Of a stretch of 64,000 bases of DNA, positions 1-11,869 are shown piece by piece (the stretch's first letter is position 1; each line of letters opens with the position of its first letter). A program made the translations under genes and the position numbers. This DNA is from Corythucha ciliata (Eukaryota > Arthropoda > Insecta > Hemiptera > Tingidae). Under the pieces are notes generated by a model that saw only the letters and a program-made list of their open reading frames with translations, had not been told where the DNA came from and did not search any database. The stretch is from contig CM075940.1 in assembly GCA_038030265.1 (NCBI GenBank), forward strand, positions 17,125,604-17,189,603, read 5' to 3'.

Positions 1-1211
1 ACAACCCGATTTGACCATGTTACCCCAAAACTGTCCAACTTTCAGTCAAAATCAACCGGGGGAAAAGGTCACAGCTGGATGCCGGTTGACTTGAAACAAG
101 GAAGGACAGATATGCGACTGATCGGCGATTCTAGATCGAATAAAACGTTTTATGTGACTGAATTGAAAAGGACCGGTAGTATTTTTGTAAACATTTTCCT
201 GTACTTATGAATTGTAGAACTATGCAATGCCCACCACGAGTTATGGGCAACTAACACTTGTTGAGCCCTCTCTTAATAATTGTGTCCCGTTGGGGGCACG
301 AAAGAACCAGCAATCGAAGGTACCGTACTCTGTCTCGCACCGGTTTCTGGCCCCCCGACCCCTCCTCATTATTCTTCAGCTTTTTTATCACTAGGACAGT
401 ACGAAATTTGGAGTAGCCAATCAGATTGGTGATTGACTTGGGGCTTCTTCAATGTCACTCAAAGAGCAATTTCACTTATACAACAGAAAAAGTGATGAGT
501 ATTTTAGCAACGATCATATTGGCGTACCTCATTTTCACGCATCATCACCTTCTCCCTCACGATTACAGTCGCCGGCTGACGTTCTTGAGAGCATTCAGCT
601 CAAACAAATATGTTACGAATTGAGCAAAAACAGCCATGGCTGAAGAAGATTATTAAATTTCGTAATCCTTGCGAAATGAGATCCTAAAACATCGTCATAA
701 GATAAGCTGAGCAGCTAAAGGAGTCAAAAGTCTAAAAATACAACGCAATTTTCTCACCAGTCCACATTGGTAACTTTTACGATCCAGGTAAATTACAACC
801 AATAACAGCGAAACTCTACAATTTCATGCACAAAATACAAAAATATGTTTGAAACACCTCAGAAAGACAATGAATTTAGGCTCTCACATACTAATTTAAA
901 CTCAGTGATACCTCGTTATCATCACTGTTTATTTATTCAACAGCTGAATTTGTTGTTAGCTACAGATTTTGCTGTACAAACGGTCGTTTACGCGGCCCTT
1001 AGGATCATATTTCTTCAACTTAAATGTTGGGTATTTTTTCTTATGATTTTTTTTTCAACAAATTGGCACATTAGGTCATTTCAAGATGCCTAGAATTTGA
1101 TATTATTGAGGAATGATACCGATACCGTTTTTGGGAGCAAGCAAAGCCCCCCCCCCCCATCAATCAATTATTTTTGGTTATAACGGTCATAAGATGAATT
1201 GTTGCAAATAA
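1..1211. other. Intergenic, no gene recognised
   Basis: I see no protein family, RNA gene or convincing splice structure here. The short open frames (up to 82 codons) look like chance. A run of 12 C lies at 1147-1158. This is the region downstream of the vezatin gene, which is read on the minus strand. Confidence 0.5.
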
Positions 1212-1217
1212 TTTAAT
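1212..1217 (-). promoter_or_regulatory. Candidate poly(A) signal of vezatin
   Basis: The minus strand reads ATTAAA (plus-strand TTTAAT) 24 bases after the vezatin stop codon. ATTAAA is the commonest variant of AATAAA. It would give a very short 3' UTR, so a more distal signal cannot be excluded. Confidence 0.3.
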
Positions 1218-1240
1218 AAATGGTTAAAAAAGCATTTAGA

Positions 1241-3319
1241 TCACAGTTTATCTTCTGGGTTTTCGTCATCATCGGAGCAAGAAAGTGTTTCGGTTTCGCA
1301 CAGTCTCAAATTTTTACAAATTGCGGCAACAGACGCAGAAATGTTTTTTTGAGTTTCGAAGTCGGAGATGCCCGAGACAGGGTGAAATGGTCCGTCTGCG
1401 TCTTCAAACGTGTACCGTTTTTTATTAGAGCTTTGAATTGGAAGAACCTCTTCACGAGGGCAAAGCGGCTCAGCGTAGCCCGGAGGACAGCTCCTCTTCA
1501 GTGCTTCAAGCTCTCTCTGACTGAACTCCACCCTTTTCCCCTCTAGGGCTCCTTTCAACTCACGAACTAGACCAGGCGGATACTGCGGGGTTTCTTCCTG
1601 GTCATCGTCAACGTCTGAGCCCAATTCGTGTCGCTCATCTTCGTCACGTCTCTCCAAACTGACGAACACTTGGTCCTCGTCGGCGACGCTGAAATCAGAC
1701 CTTCCGACAGGGACGACTGTGCATGACGCGTCACCTGCAGACTGTTGACACTCCGAAGGAGCTTGCAGTGACGGCTCGCCCCCCTTTTTAGACGTCGCCG
1801 ACATCAATTTTAAAGTTTCGCAAAATGTCGTCGAGGCATCCTCCAGCAGGCGGTCAATCACGCTCAGTCGTGTCTGAATGAAAGCGGCGGCCTCCGGTCT
1901 AAGCGCCCCATCATTTTGACGCTGCTCTTCGATAAAATTTTCCAAGCTGAACGATTCAGTCCAAACAGAGACGACACGCGAATTGAATTTACTCAGCCAC
2001 GCTCCCCAATTGGACAGTTCAAAATTGGAGCGCTTTGTCATCGTCGAATTTGGAACATCGGGAGGGTCCTCGAGTTTAAACTGCAGAGATTTCGTGAGCC
2101 TCTCATACTTCGGAAGGGATACTTCGATTATTTTCATGATGGGCGAGAAGTTGGAGCTTCGGTCTAAGAGGTTCATGCCGATTAGAAGTAACATTTGCGA
2201 AATAAAAGCGTAATAACGGTCCCGTAGACTCTAAAAAATAAATAATAAACATTATAGCCATAATAATGACTGAATTAACGATTTACTCACAAAAATATTA
2301 GAGTCTAAACTGTCAAAATTTGATAAAAAATCACCAGATAAATAGGCGAGGATTTCAGGCGTTTTTTCCATGCTACCTGCTTTTATGATTTTCACTACAT
2401 TATCATGAGTTAGCTCGACTAACTTCTGAGTAATACAGCCCAAATTTTGAATCGCTGCCGACAGGGCATGCTCAGCTTGGGCGAAGTAGAAGAAATCACT
2501 CGGTAACATTGCTCCAGTGCTGTAAAGACAAACAGAATCATCAAAAAGGCGGTTCAGAGCCCAAGAACCATGAGTGATGCACACCTTGCCGCAAAATCAC
2601 GTTTTTTAGAGTCTAGAACAGTTTTGCAGGAGCTAACATTTTTGTAAGCTGAGTACATTCTCAGCATGATCAATCCATTCACTTTCAGGAACCTATCGAA
2701 ACGAGCTTTGGATAGCATTTTACTAGTGAACATCACCGATAGGTAGGACACAGGAACGGAAAGAGTCAGGCACATCGCGGCCATTCTCACATTGGACTTC
2801 CAGGGTGCGAAGTATATCCCGATGGATGCCCCAATGGAAGCTACAAGGCTCATAAGACTCGACCTACTGCTAACAACATGGAGGATGAGTATTGTCCTGC
2901 TGTTACCGGCACGCTGTTTTACCTGACAAGACAGTCGGAGTCACGATTAGAGCGAGCGAGCTCTTGGGAGAGTTGAATGGCGTCCTCTTCTAGCATTTGT
3001 GAACTGAAACAAATGCTCTGGACGATGTCGTAGGTGAGCTGTCGTACGGGGGGTTTGACTCCCTAAAAAAAAATACCCCCAAAAATCACATGAATTGAGG
3101 TTTGTTTGCCACGTGAAACCAGCGGAGCAATCCTACCAAAGGTATATGCCTCACAGGCCCTCCAGGGACACGTTCTTGGTAAAAATCTTCGATCCAGTCG
3201 TCTCCAAATAAACGATGAGCTTCTGAGCCCTATTAAAATGGGCAAAATACACGAAAATCCATCTAAAAACGGTCAATCCTTACCCATCGAACGGCGACCG
3301 GGTCACCCTCGTCCACCAT
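1241..3319 (-). CDS. Vezatin (adherens-junction transmembrane protein)
   Basis: Six exons read on the minus strand: 3319-3284, 3229-3137, 3062-2923, 2866-2585, 2519-2291 and 2230-1241. All have GT-AG borders and matching phases (0,0,2,2,0), giving 589 aa. In animals vezatin is an integral membrane protein that links cadherin-catenin junctions to myosin VIIA. Identity rests mainly on the C-terminal half: CTVVP followed by an ADED stretch, an acidic GSDVDDDQEE run, an ELKGALEGK segment and the FETQKNISASVAA block all parallel vertebrate vezatin in the same order. Two adjacent hydrophobic segments (about residues 94-110 and 116-136) fit the paired membrane helices of the family. The start ATG at 3319 has an in-frame TGA 18 bases upstream. 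The protein is shorter than human vezatin (about 780 aa), mainly at the N-terminus, so further 5' exons are possible. Introns are only 56-74 bp. The last acceptor (2232-2229) has two overlapping AGs; only the first keeps frame. Confidence 0.82.
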
Positions 3320-3809
3320 CGAGTCCGGCGTGTATCAAGCAAAGTGGACAGATCCCACACTCGCGTTAGTGAAAACATATGATACGTACACGGATTTGTC
3401 GATGAAGATTTGAGTAATTTTATCCGAATTCTAGAGAAGCTGTAGCTCTAAAATCTTAGTGACAGAACGGTGATACGCGTGATAACTGAGGAAAACAAAT
3501 TCGGGGGCTCTTTTTCAGGTACGCGCCTGAAAAACACTTTAAAATTATGAAAATTCTGAAAATCCTTCTTATTTCCCTGTTTTAAAACATAAAAAAATTA
3601 AAGGAAGGCTTCAACTATTGCTGAATAAGGTACATATTCTCATAGTTTCATTGTACCTTTTTCTTTCAGTTTAGAGGAACTTGACAGTTGTTTGGTGGGG
3701 ATGGGAGGAATCTTAAGTTTACTAATTCGGAAGTAAGTAAATAAGATTATTAACATCGTTATATATACAAGGCGTGCAATTATACGAATTAGATAAGTAG
3801 CGGTAGTTT

Positions 3810-3840
3810 CCTACGTTGTCAGTCATACCTCGTTGAGGTA
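3810..3840 (+). repeat. Short copy of the 42.7-kb hairpin-element sequence
   Basis: This 31-bp stretch (CCTACGTTGTC...CCTCGTTGAGG) matches 42722-42752 with about four differences. It is either a decayed fragment of the mobile element described at 42693-42900 or the conserved core of a wider family. The element's inverted arms are not present here. Confidence 0.45.
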
Positions 3841-4429
3841 GGGTTGCCATATTGGCCACCTATGAAAATAGGACTTTAAGTAGAAAGAAAAGGAGAACAA
3901 AATTAGGACATCACAATTAAATTAACTAAAATTGTGGGGTTTCGCTACTAAAAGCTAGCTAAACCTCCTTGTTTTGCCTTTTATTGCGACTAGAATCCGC
4001 GTCAGTAATGTTCGCTAAAAAGGTCACTACATTTTTTTTTTTCGCTGCTGAAAAGCTTTGAAGTCATGACTTTTGTAGCTACTACTTGTAGGACTACGAG
4101 AGCCGTGAAACCTTCTTAGATGTGACGAAATTTTAATAACGAATAAACCGACAATAATTCAAAATGCTCGTTTTTGGCCAATTTGAGTGCAGCTGTGCCC
4201 CTTAGAACTTGTTTTTGGCGGTAACTGCTCCTTTTTACCATTTTGTATAGTCTGACACACAAGAACCGTACTGCACTATGCACTTTATCCGAGTGCCAGC
4301 TGCCGGAGTGATTTGTTTTCATCATTTGTATGGCGATGATTTGTGCAACTACAGCTGGAAAATTCCTGTTGATTTGACGGGTCAACTTTCTTTAAAAATC
4401 GAAGACTTCGAAGACCACTGAAAGAAAGG

Positions 4430-4630
4430 CCCAGAAAATTGTTATTTGGCGGGAAAATATAGTCAAAAAACTCAAATTTCGCGAAAATAAAGAAAAAAAA
4501 ATCGATTTCGAGTTACCAAAATTACAATTTCAACCTGAAACTTCAAATTTCCGAATACTCAGCCATAAAACTGCCAATTTCGGGGATAATTATTCAGCTC
4601 CCAAATTTTGCAATTTCGCGGCTAACGTCA
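4430..4630. repeat. Degenerate ~30-bp tandem repeat block
   Basis: Loosely repeated words alternate here: AAATTTCGCG, AAACTGCCAATTTC and CCAAATTTTGCAATTTCGCGG. Spacing is about 25-35 bp. They resemble the larger arrays at 8940-10080 and 44480-45840. Units are too diverged for an exact consensus by eye. Confidence 0.5.
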
Positions 4631-7600
4631 GCTGTCGTAAGGGTCCAAGTCCCCAACGTCATTTTCGTTCATCACGAAAAGCCAATAAGATTAATCTTTC
4701 GGGGGTTCCCGTCATGCTGAGGGTTTTCCACCAGGTTGAAGAAATTGTAGTTTCCCTCTAATAATTGTAGAATCCATCCTCTTGTTACTTTACTTGGCAC
4801 CACAAGTATATTGGAGGAAGCGTTAGGGGGGGGGGGGAATAGCCGCTGGCTCTCCCCCGTCCACGAGATACGCGCTTTCGTACATTTTTGCATTTACTTC
4901 AAAAATGCTCGATGGGGCTGAATTCGCCGGTTTTCTCAAAGTGTTGCGATCTGAGCCAAACGCAGTTTATGAGCCCCTCGGGCCAAGATTAACTCGTGAG
5001 AGCAGGTGGTACCGCCGGCCAGGACGCCTCTAAGTGGCTGTAGGGCCTCTCAAAGTGGCCGAAAATGACCGTTTCACATAGGTATTCGGTGTATCCACCT
5101 TTGGAGCTCGTAAAATAGGTATACAATCCCAGTTATTTACTTCTCTCTTATTTTTTTTTTTTTATAAAAAATAGTGTTTCGTAACAAACTCGCATCATAA
5201 GTGGGTGGTTTATTTATGTGGCTGGGGGAAGAGGGTATTTTCATGTCCTAAGGGCCATTTTTCATAATGTGTCCGGCAATTAATTGAATAATTGAGCTTA
5301 GATGACCCTTTCTACGGACATTTAGGGGAATACTCCCCTCCTCACCACACCACCCTAGTCACAACTATGAATTCATTCAACTGGGCATTGAAATTGGAAG
5401 TCACCGGACAGTCAGTCCAACCAGTATGTTTGACCGGTGGTCAATCGCCCCTCCACGACAAGTGTGCTTGGGAACTTCACCTGGCCTTACGTCATGGCCC
5501 CTGTGACGCCTTGTCCCCCCCCCCCTCTCATCATTTGTTCGACCAACACAAAAAAAAAAAATGAGCTCTGTGTCAAAATTGGCGTTCCTAGCCGCCCAAT
5601 CCTGTGATTCAAGTAGAACAAATTTACGTTTTTTTGTTTTAATTTGTTTTGTTTTTATAAGCTATTTGCTGGGCTGATGTTCTTTAGAATGCAATCTTCC
5701 AGTGCTTTGACCTGATTTACGGACAGAAAGCATCCATAACGAGGCTTTCATGCTCTAGCCTCTCACCTCCTAAGAATACGAAATAAGTCTTTCATACTGA
5801 TTTGTACGTGATCGTATAATTCAACTGAACCCTCAATTATTTATTCCCCAAGCTGCCTTCCGCGCACGGCAGAAACGCATTCCTAAGTTCAAGAAAAAAA
5901 GTTTTTAAATAAACAATGTGATGAAAATAATGATTTCCGAGAAGAGTAATGGAATTACGGTTAAGATTTACCCCTTCCCTTCCCCATCAACCGACACCAA
6001 ATTCTATATTTTTCCCCGGAATCACCTCACGTGATAAAATTCACTTCAGGTTTGAAGTGGGTGAGTAAATAAAGTTTATTTTTTGTCAGTTTCATTCATT
6101 TCTTTGGTATAACGCTAACTTGTGCATCAATGGCGCGATTTTATTATTGGTGAGTCTAAACTTCTTGATTTTTGGTTCCAAGGTTTTTTCTTTCTGTTTC
6201 CCCGAGTGTATTAAGGTTGAATTAGGTACTACCGTTCTTGGTGAATTAGTCTGGCCATTTGTTGTAATTGTTTTAAAAGAAATCAAAAAAAGCTGAGTAT
6301 AATTCGCTCAGTGTCTCCGGAGAAAGTTAAATAGCTGACGCATTCAGATGAAATAACGAATAATTCACGAAGGTCCACGCTTTGTGAACACCTTTGGGTA
6401 TTTATTCCTTCGACATCTTTTGTTTTATGAGTCTCACTATACATTTCTCGATGTCACTCATTCCTGTGAGTGCCATGAGATAACGAGTTGAAAAATACGT
6501 CGTGCTGGCATCGGAGAATACGGAGAATAAACCAAATAAACAGTTAATTTGATGACTTAGAAGTTTGTCTATTAGATAAACGTTCTTACGCATTCTATTT
6601 TTTGCGTGAAATTAGGCTGAATGCCGTGTAGTCAGGCTCCGGCGATGGAGTGCTCAGACACCGGTTGGCTAAGACGAATCGCGTATTTGAGTAGCAAGAG
6701 GGGGGGGGGGGAGAAAAATGTTCAGCGTGATGCGTTCATATGTCAGGTCCTCCCCCCTCCTCAACAAGTGTGTTGCCGAGTGACATAAGGTTATCGCAAA
6801 AAAATCTCAATTGAACGCTGACAAAACGTTCAAATCTCACCACGTCCACTCAGCCTTCGTGATGTCCGGGGGGGGGGGGATTGCGATTTGAACGCTTTAG
6901 AGACATCGGAAACCTTTCATTGTGACCTGTGCGGTCCTGTGTGTAGTCGACCTGTTAAAAGACATTTCCCTCAATCCTCACCCGTTTCGTGACAAGATGA
7001 CCAGGGGAAAGGTCTGTCCCTCGAATTAAACTTAAATATCCCCAACGACAGAACCCTGTCCCTGTTTTAATAATTGCATTCGAGTTATATTCTTCTAATT
7101 GGACTTTTACCATTTGAATGATTTAACCGTTTCTATTTAAATTATTATTTCAATGCAAGAATAAATTATTAAATTACTTGTTCCCATTTAATCACTTTAC
7201 TGCCGTAATTTAATTAAACACAACCAGCTACCCCCACGTTACACCTCAAAAGTACTTGAAGAAACTCGAAAGGACTTTTTCCCCCTCGCATAATCCTTGC
7301 TCGCCTATAGCACACCTTCACCTTCTCATTCACGCTACTCCCGTCTATTATAAATTCTATACGTCCAGTTCCCGCTGCTTTGGAATGTTACGAGAACTTG
7401 ATTTAATTCTCCAACTTCAACCTGACCTAAAAAGACGAAAAAAATAAGAAACAATTATAGGGAGGCGCATGGTTTGAGCATTGGATTTTGTCACGCCCAA
7501 TCGCTTACAAATGAGTCTTTTATGGCTTTCAGCTGCATAAACACTTTTTATTGTTAAAACTGTTGCACAAATACCCAATACAAAATTTGATGCTCGCTTG

Positions 7601-8939
7601 TTAATACTTTTTTTTTCTTATTTCAAAATTACCGTTCTATAGGCGCTCCCCACCTTTTTCATAATTAAGGAAAAGAATTTGGATAAAAGAGTACGCTCGT
7701 CCGGGATGCTTTCACTTTTTGAAAGGAGAGGTTTATACTTGAGTTAGGCTTCGGAAATATGTAAGGAGTGGACGGGAAACGACGTAACATAGCTAACTAG
7801 ATCCTCGAAATGAAGGACTTTATAGAAACAATAAGAAATATAGATGGGGGGGGGGGAGGCTTGGGTTGCCAAGAAATAGATCATCCTACAAAAATTCTGA
7901 TATTTGTGGACATAATGAGTACACTCCCTGCGGACAGACTATAACTAATTAAGGAACTAACTAACTGTTGAATGAGTTAATATTTTATTTTTATGGTTTT
8001 GGCTTGTTTGCTTCTTCTACTTGGTACTCTTTCTACTTCTTATTAATAATATCAATCAAGTATGGCTTAAAAAATAGTAATATTAAATGAGTTCACGAAA
8101 GAGACTGGTTGACCCAGATGATAGGGGGGGGGGGGACTTACAACCCTTGAAACCCCTTACTCTCTTACTGTTATTTTTACCTGAGAAAACCCTTTCACAA
8201 GGGCAATTCCTTTCAACGATTGACCCATGTTAAGGCATCGACCTAGAACCAGTAATTGTCTGCGTGCTACGACCACCGGCGGGGCCGATTGCGCGGAAGG
8301 CTGCCGGAAAATTCGTGCGGCCCCTAAAAACGAGCCAAAGCAGCCAAAAAACGCCTTCAACCAACAATCTGAGCAAATGTTCGACTCCAAGGTACTCAGT
8401 ATCAATTTTTTTGGCATTTTCACCAAAATCGCCAACCTGGGCGAGTCATTTTTTCGAAGTGCTTGTACACGGTTGATGAGTCCTCCGTACAATGCTCTAT
8501 TCCGCCAGTCCCGGCCACGTGTGGTAGTGGGGGAGGGGGGCTTCAGCCTCATTCAAAGGGGGCAAAAATAAGCGTTTCCGAGATGTCGTTGGTTTCAGCC
8601 ACTTGTCTCTTTCTTAGACTTCGCTTCACACTACTGAGCTGTCGGTTCAAACTCGAGTAATTGGTCTCTTAATTGTAAAATATTATGAGGGCACACGGCC
8701 AAACTGTAATGATACTAAGCTAGTTAAGCTAAAAGAGATGAACCGCTTGTCTCAGTTTCAGAACATCAAGCATGGGCGTAGCTAGCGGGGGGGTAGGGGT
8801 AGGTAGTTTCCCTCCCCTAGAATCGCACAGATTTCGTGGGGCAGCTGCCCACCCCCACATTCCATCAAAAAATTAAAATCCAACAGGACTGCCACATTTT
8901 TAATCTTTAATACTTTCGCAAGACTTGCTCAGCAATAGA

Positions 8940-10080
8940 ACCAATTCCTCAAGTACACCAATTTCGCTGTTTTTTATTCTAGTGAAAACAAAATTTCGCA
9001 CAATGCAAGACCATTATCGCAGGTCTGCCTCACTGAGCAAGCAACATCTCAGATTTCGACCACTAAGACATCAATTTTACTGTGAGAAACAACAACAATA
9101 AAAAAAACATTTTCCCTGATGTGGCAAACAGAAACACAAATTTCTTGGATTTCGCTTCATAAAACCAATTTAGTGGATTTTTCTAAAAAAAAAAAAAAAA
9201 AAAAAAAATGCGAAGGCATCGGTTTCACCAAAAATCAAAAATTCGCGGATGTTTGTTGCTGACAAACCGATTTATTTCGAGGATCGGCTTAATTTGGATA
9301 CCGATTTCACTGATTTTTTGCACTAAAATCCCATTTTTGCCGGTTCAACTAACTCAAAATTCAAACTCGGATTTCACAATAACACAAATTTTGTGGGGTT
9401 TTTCCCGTAAAAAACATTTTGTTAATTGAAAATCCAATTTCATGGGTTCATGTTGCTAAAAAACCAATTTTGCGAGATTGCCGTAATTGTGAGACCAATT
9501 TCACTGATTTTGCGAACTAAAATCCGATTTTAGCTGGTTTGACTCACTAAAAAAACCAATTGCTCGGTTTTTGCACACTGAAAAATCAATTTCGCCGATT
9601 ATTCTCAGTATAAAACATTTTCGTGGGTCCGGTTCACGAGAAAAACAAAAAACACAGTTTTGCAGGATCCACTTACTGAACCATTTTGGCGGGTGTAGGT
9701 ACCTAAAAAAAAAAAATCACGTCATTTCGTACCTGGAAAGTCAGTTTTGTGGTGATGCCTTATTCAAAAACTAATTTTGCCCACGAAACACCGATTCTTC
9801 GTGTTTTCCTCGATAAAACCGTGTTTGCGAGCTCACTAAAACCCTGATTTTGTAGGTTTTGGATTGAGATAGTTGCTTCGCGGGGTTTCCTCTCTCAAAA
9901 ACTTTATAATTGCGTAGGTTTTGCAATGTTATACAACATAGTCGCGATTCTGGCTCACTAAAACGTTAATTTCCGGGGGTTTTCTCGCTATTAGAGTACT
10001 ATGTTGGCGAGCATTTGCCCACTGGAAACTGCACAATTTCAGGGGGTTTTGACTAGCTCAAACCATGTTTAGCCCACTGT
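8940..10080 (+). repeat. Degenerate 30-bp tandem repeats, family A
   Basis: About 35 loosely similar units of 29-32 bp are built on CCAATTTTGCGGGTTT followed by a CTCACTAAAA linker. Between 9431 and 9610 successive CCAATTT-type words are spaced 30, 31, 29, 32, 30 and 30 bp. Few if any two units are identical, so this is an old array that is not being homogenised. A 24-base A run at 9185-9208 interrupts it. Open frames here (9208-9429, 9571-9774) are by-products of the periodicity. Confidence 0.75.
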
Positions 10081-10099
10081 GCCAGTCAGACTTTTGGTG

Positions 10100-10480
10100 G
10101 GAGAGAAAATGCCAGCCCCTTTTACCGTTTCAGTTCTAAAATTTAAAGCTTAGCTCTCAAAAGAATCACTTTCCTGGGGGAGAAGTTTTCAGTTTTTCTA
10201 CATCAAATCCAAAATAGAAGGCTACAAACGACAGTTTTCCAGCGGATAATTATTTTTTGACGGATAGTGGCCGGTTCTGTGCAAATTTAATCTCCGATGA
10301 CCGTGAATTGACGCGATTCTAACCTCAAGATCTTGTTATAAACCAGCAAAAAGGCAATATTGCATCTGATATTTTCGCCAGTGAAGCTGCCCTCAGGCGT
10401 GGATCCAGTTTTCCTCAAGAGGAGTTGCACAGAGGCCCCTCCCCATTTTACTGAGTGATGCGTGAATAAGAACTATTTTT
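10100..10480. other. Spacer between two repeat arrays
   Basis: No gene is seen. Traces of the neighbouring repeat words continue (for example around 10270-10330), but without clear periodicity. Confidence 0.4.
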
Positions 10481-11810
10481 AGCCTTGAATTGACGTTTTT
10501 CTTTAATTTCAGATGAAACTGAGTGCTTTTTCCCAATTCTACCTCGAACTAGCCCATTTTCATCATTTTAGCCGTGAAAAGATTTCAAAAAACCGTGAAT
10601 AACTCATTTTTGATTTACTATTTCAATTACTACAAGCACTGAGCATCGCCTGACCGCGACTGTAAATCTCGTGAGTACAACCAAGTGGTGAAGGTAACTA
10701 CCTGAGTACACCCGAGCTGGCATGACGCGAGTACACCCAGAGTACCTCAGTACACCCGAGGAACAGTCAGGAAAAATGAAAAATATACTCCTGAAACAAT
10801 ATGTAGGTAAAACTGCTACTTAGGATCCCCATAGGAAAAGGAGAGACGACGACGTTGCGTAAAAAAAAAAAAAAAAAAATTATTGAGGGGCCGGTTTCAG
10901 CTGATACCAGCCATTTTCAACCTTATAAAACAATCAAGAATATAAAGCAAAAGAAACCGCAAAATGGCAATGTGGAGTGGCAATGTGGAAGCCACATTTG
11001 TCTGACTACAAACGATAATCGTGAAATGGTCAATTTCATGTCTGTCTATAATACAGAAGCTGGACCACGATAATTCCACCACAACAAACGGTGACAATTT
11101 TGCCAATGCTTTTACCCTCAATTTTAGCCGCAAATTAGTGCTTTTTCCCCCTTCAAATTTTAGTAGTGAAATGGTCCACACAATCGGCAAGTTAGCGAAT
11201 TTCATTAATTTTTACCCGGACGTTGCATCGCGAAATCTTGAAATGGGTGTTTTCCTCAATTTCACCTGTGAACGACAATTTTTCCACAATTCTAGCTGTG
11301 AATAAGCTCTTTTTCAAAAATTTATGCGCAATGTCGCACTCATTCTCTATTGTACCCGCAAACTTGCCATGTGTTAGTATAGAAACGGTCAATTGTCACT
11401 TTTCCGCAATGTTATCGAGATTTTGGTTCGAGAAACCATAAACTGGCGCCTTTTCTCAATTTAACCAGCGTGAATGAGCTCCATTTCTCAATTTCAGCTG
11501 TCAATTGGAGTCTGCCCTCAATTTTAGCCGCAAATGAGTGATTTTTCTCAATTATAAATTGTACGAACAATTTATTTTGTCAATTTTAGCCTTGAAAAGA
11601 GCTCTATAAACCGTGAATTAGCGCATTTTCTTAATTTCGGCCCGGACTTTGCATCGCGAAACCGCAAATTGGTGTGTTTTCCTAATTTCAACCGCGAGTA
11701 ATGAGATTTATTTCTCAAGTTTAACGTGAATCAGCGCTATTTCTCAATTTTAGCCGTGAATGGGTGTTTTTCCTCAGTCTTAGCCGCAAAATTTTCTTTT
11801 CTGGATTTCA
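10480..11810 (+). repeat. Degenerate 30-bp tandem repeats, family B
   Basis: Units of about 30-33 bp follow the pattern CTCAATTTTAGCCGCGAATT then AGCGCTTTTT. The stretch 10620-10850 is less regular, with several copies of GAGTACACCC, and an A run sits at 10861-10879. A longer segment is duplicated within the array (about 11205-11275 and 11632-11700, roughly 427 bp apart), both copies carrying CCCGGAC.TTGCATCGCGAAA. The array ends near a CT-rich stretch at 11846-11867. The reverse complement of this unit recurs at 21290-21510 and 44270-44450. Confidence 0.75.
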
Positions 11811-11869
11811 TCCGCGTACGATTACTTTTTGTCAAGACGTGCCCCCCTCTCTCTTTCTCTCTCTCTGGA

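Larger units (their letters stand above)
3320..8930. other. Gene-poor spacer between vezatin and EPS8
   Basis: No protein family is recognisable on either strand. The region is AT-rich and carries several long G runs (about 4827-4837, 6699-6711, 6869-6878, 7846-7855, 8125-8136). It contains a short copy of a dispersed sequence at 3810-3840 and a block of degenerate repeats at 4430-4630. Overlapping open frames on both strands at 8157-8571 (131 and 114 codons) match no family I know and probably reflect the GC-richer repeat-like composition there. Confidence 0.5.

Noticed and set aside
1220..1546. Plus-strand open frame of 108 codons
   Set aside because: It is the antisense shadow of the vezatin terminal exon.
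2554..2584. Apparent frameshift in vezatin between two overlapping minus-strand frames
   Set aside because: A 65-bp intron (2584-2520) with a GTGTGC donor and a CTTTACAG acceptor explains the frame change exactly.
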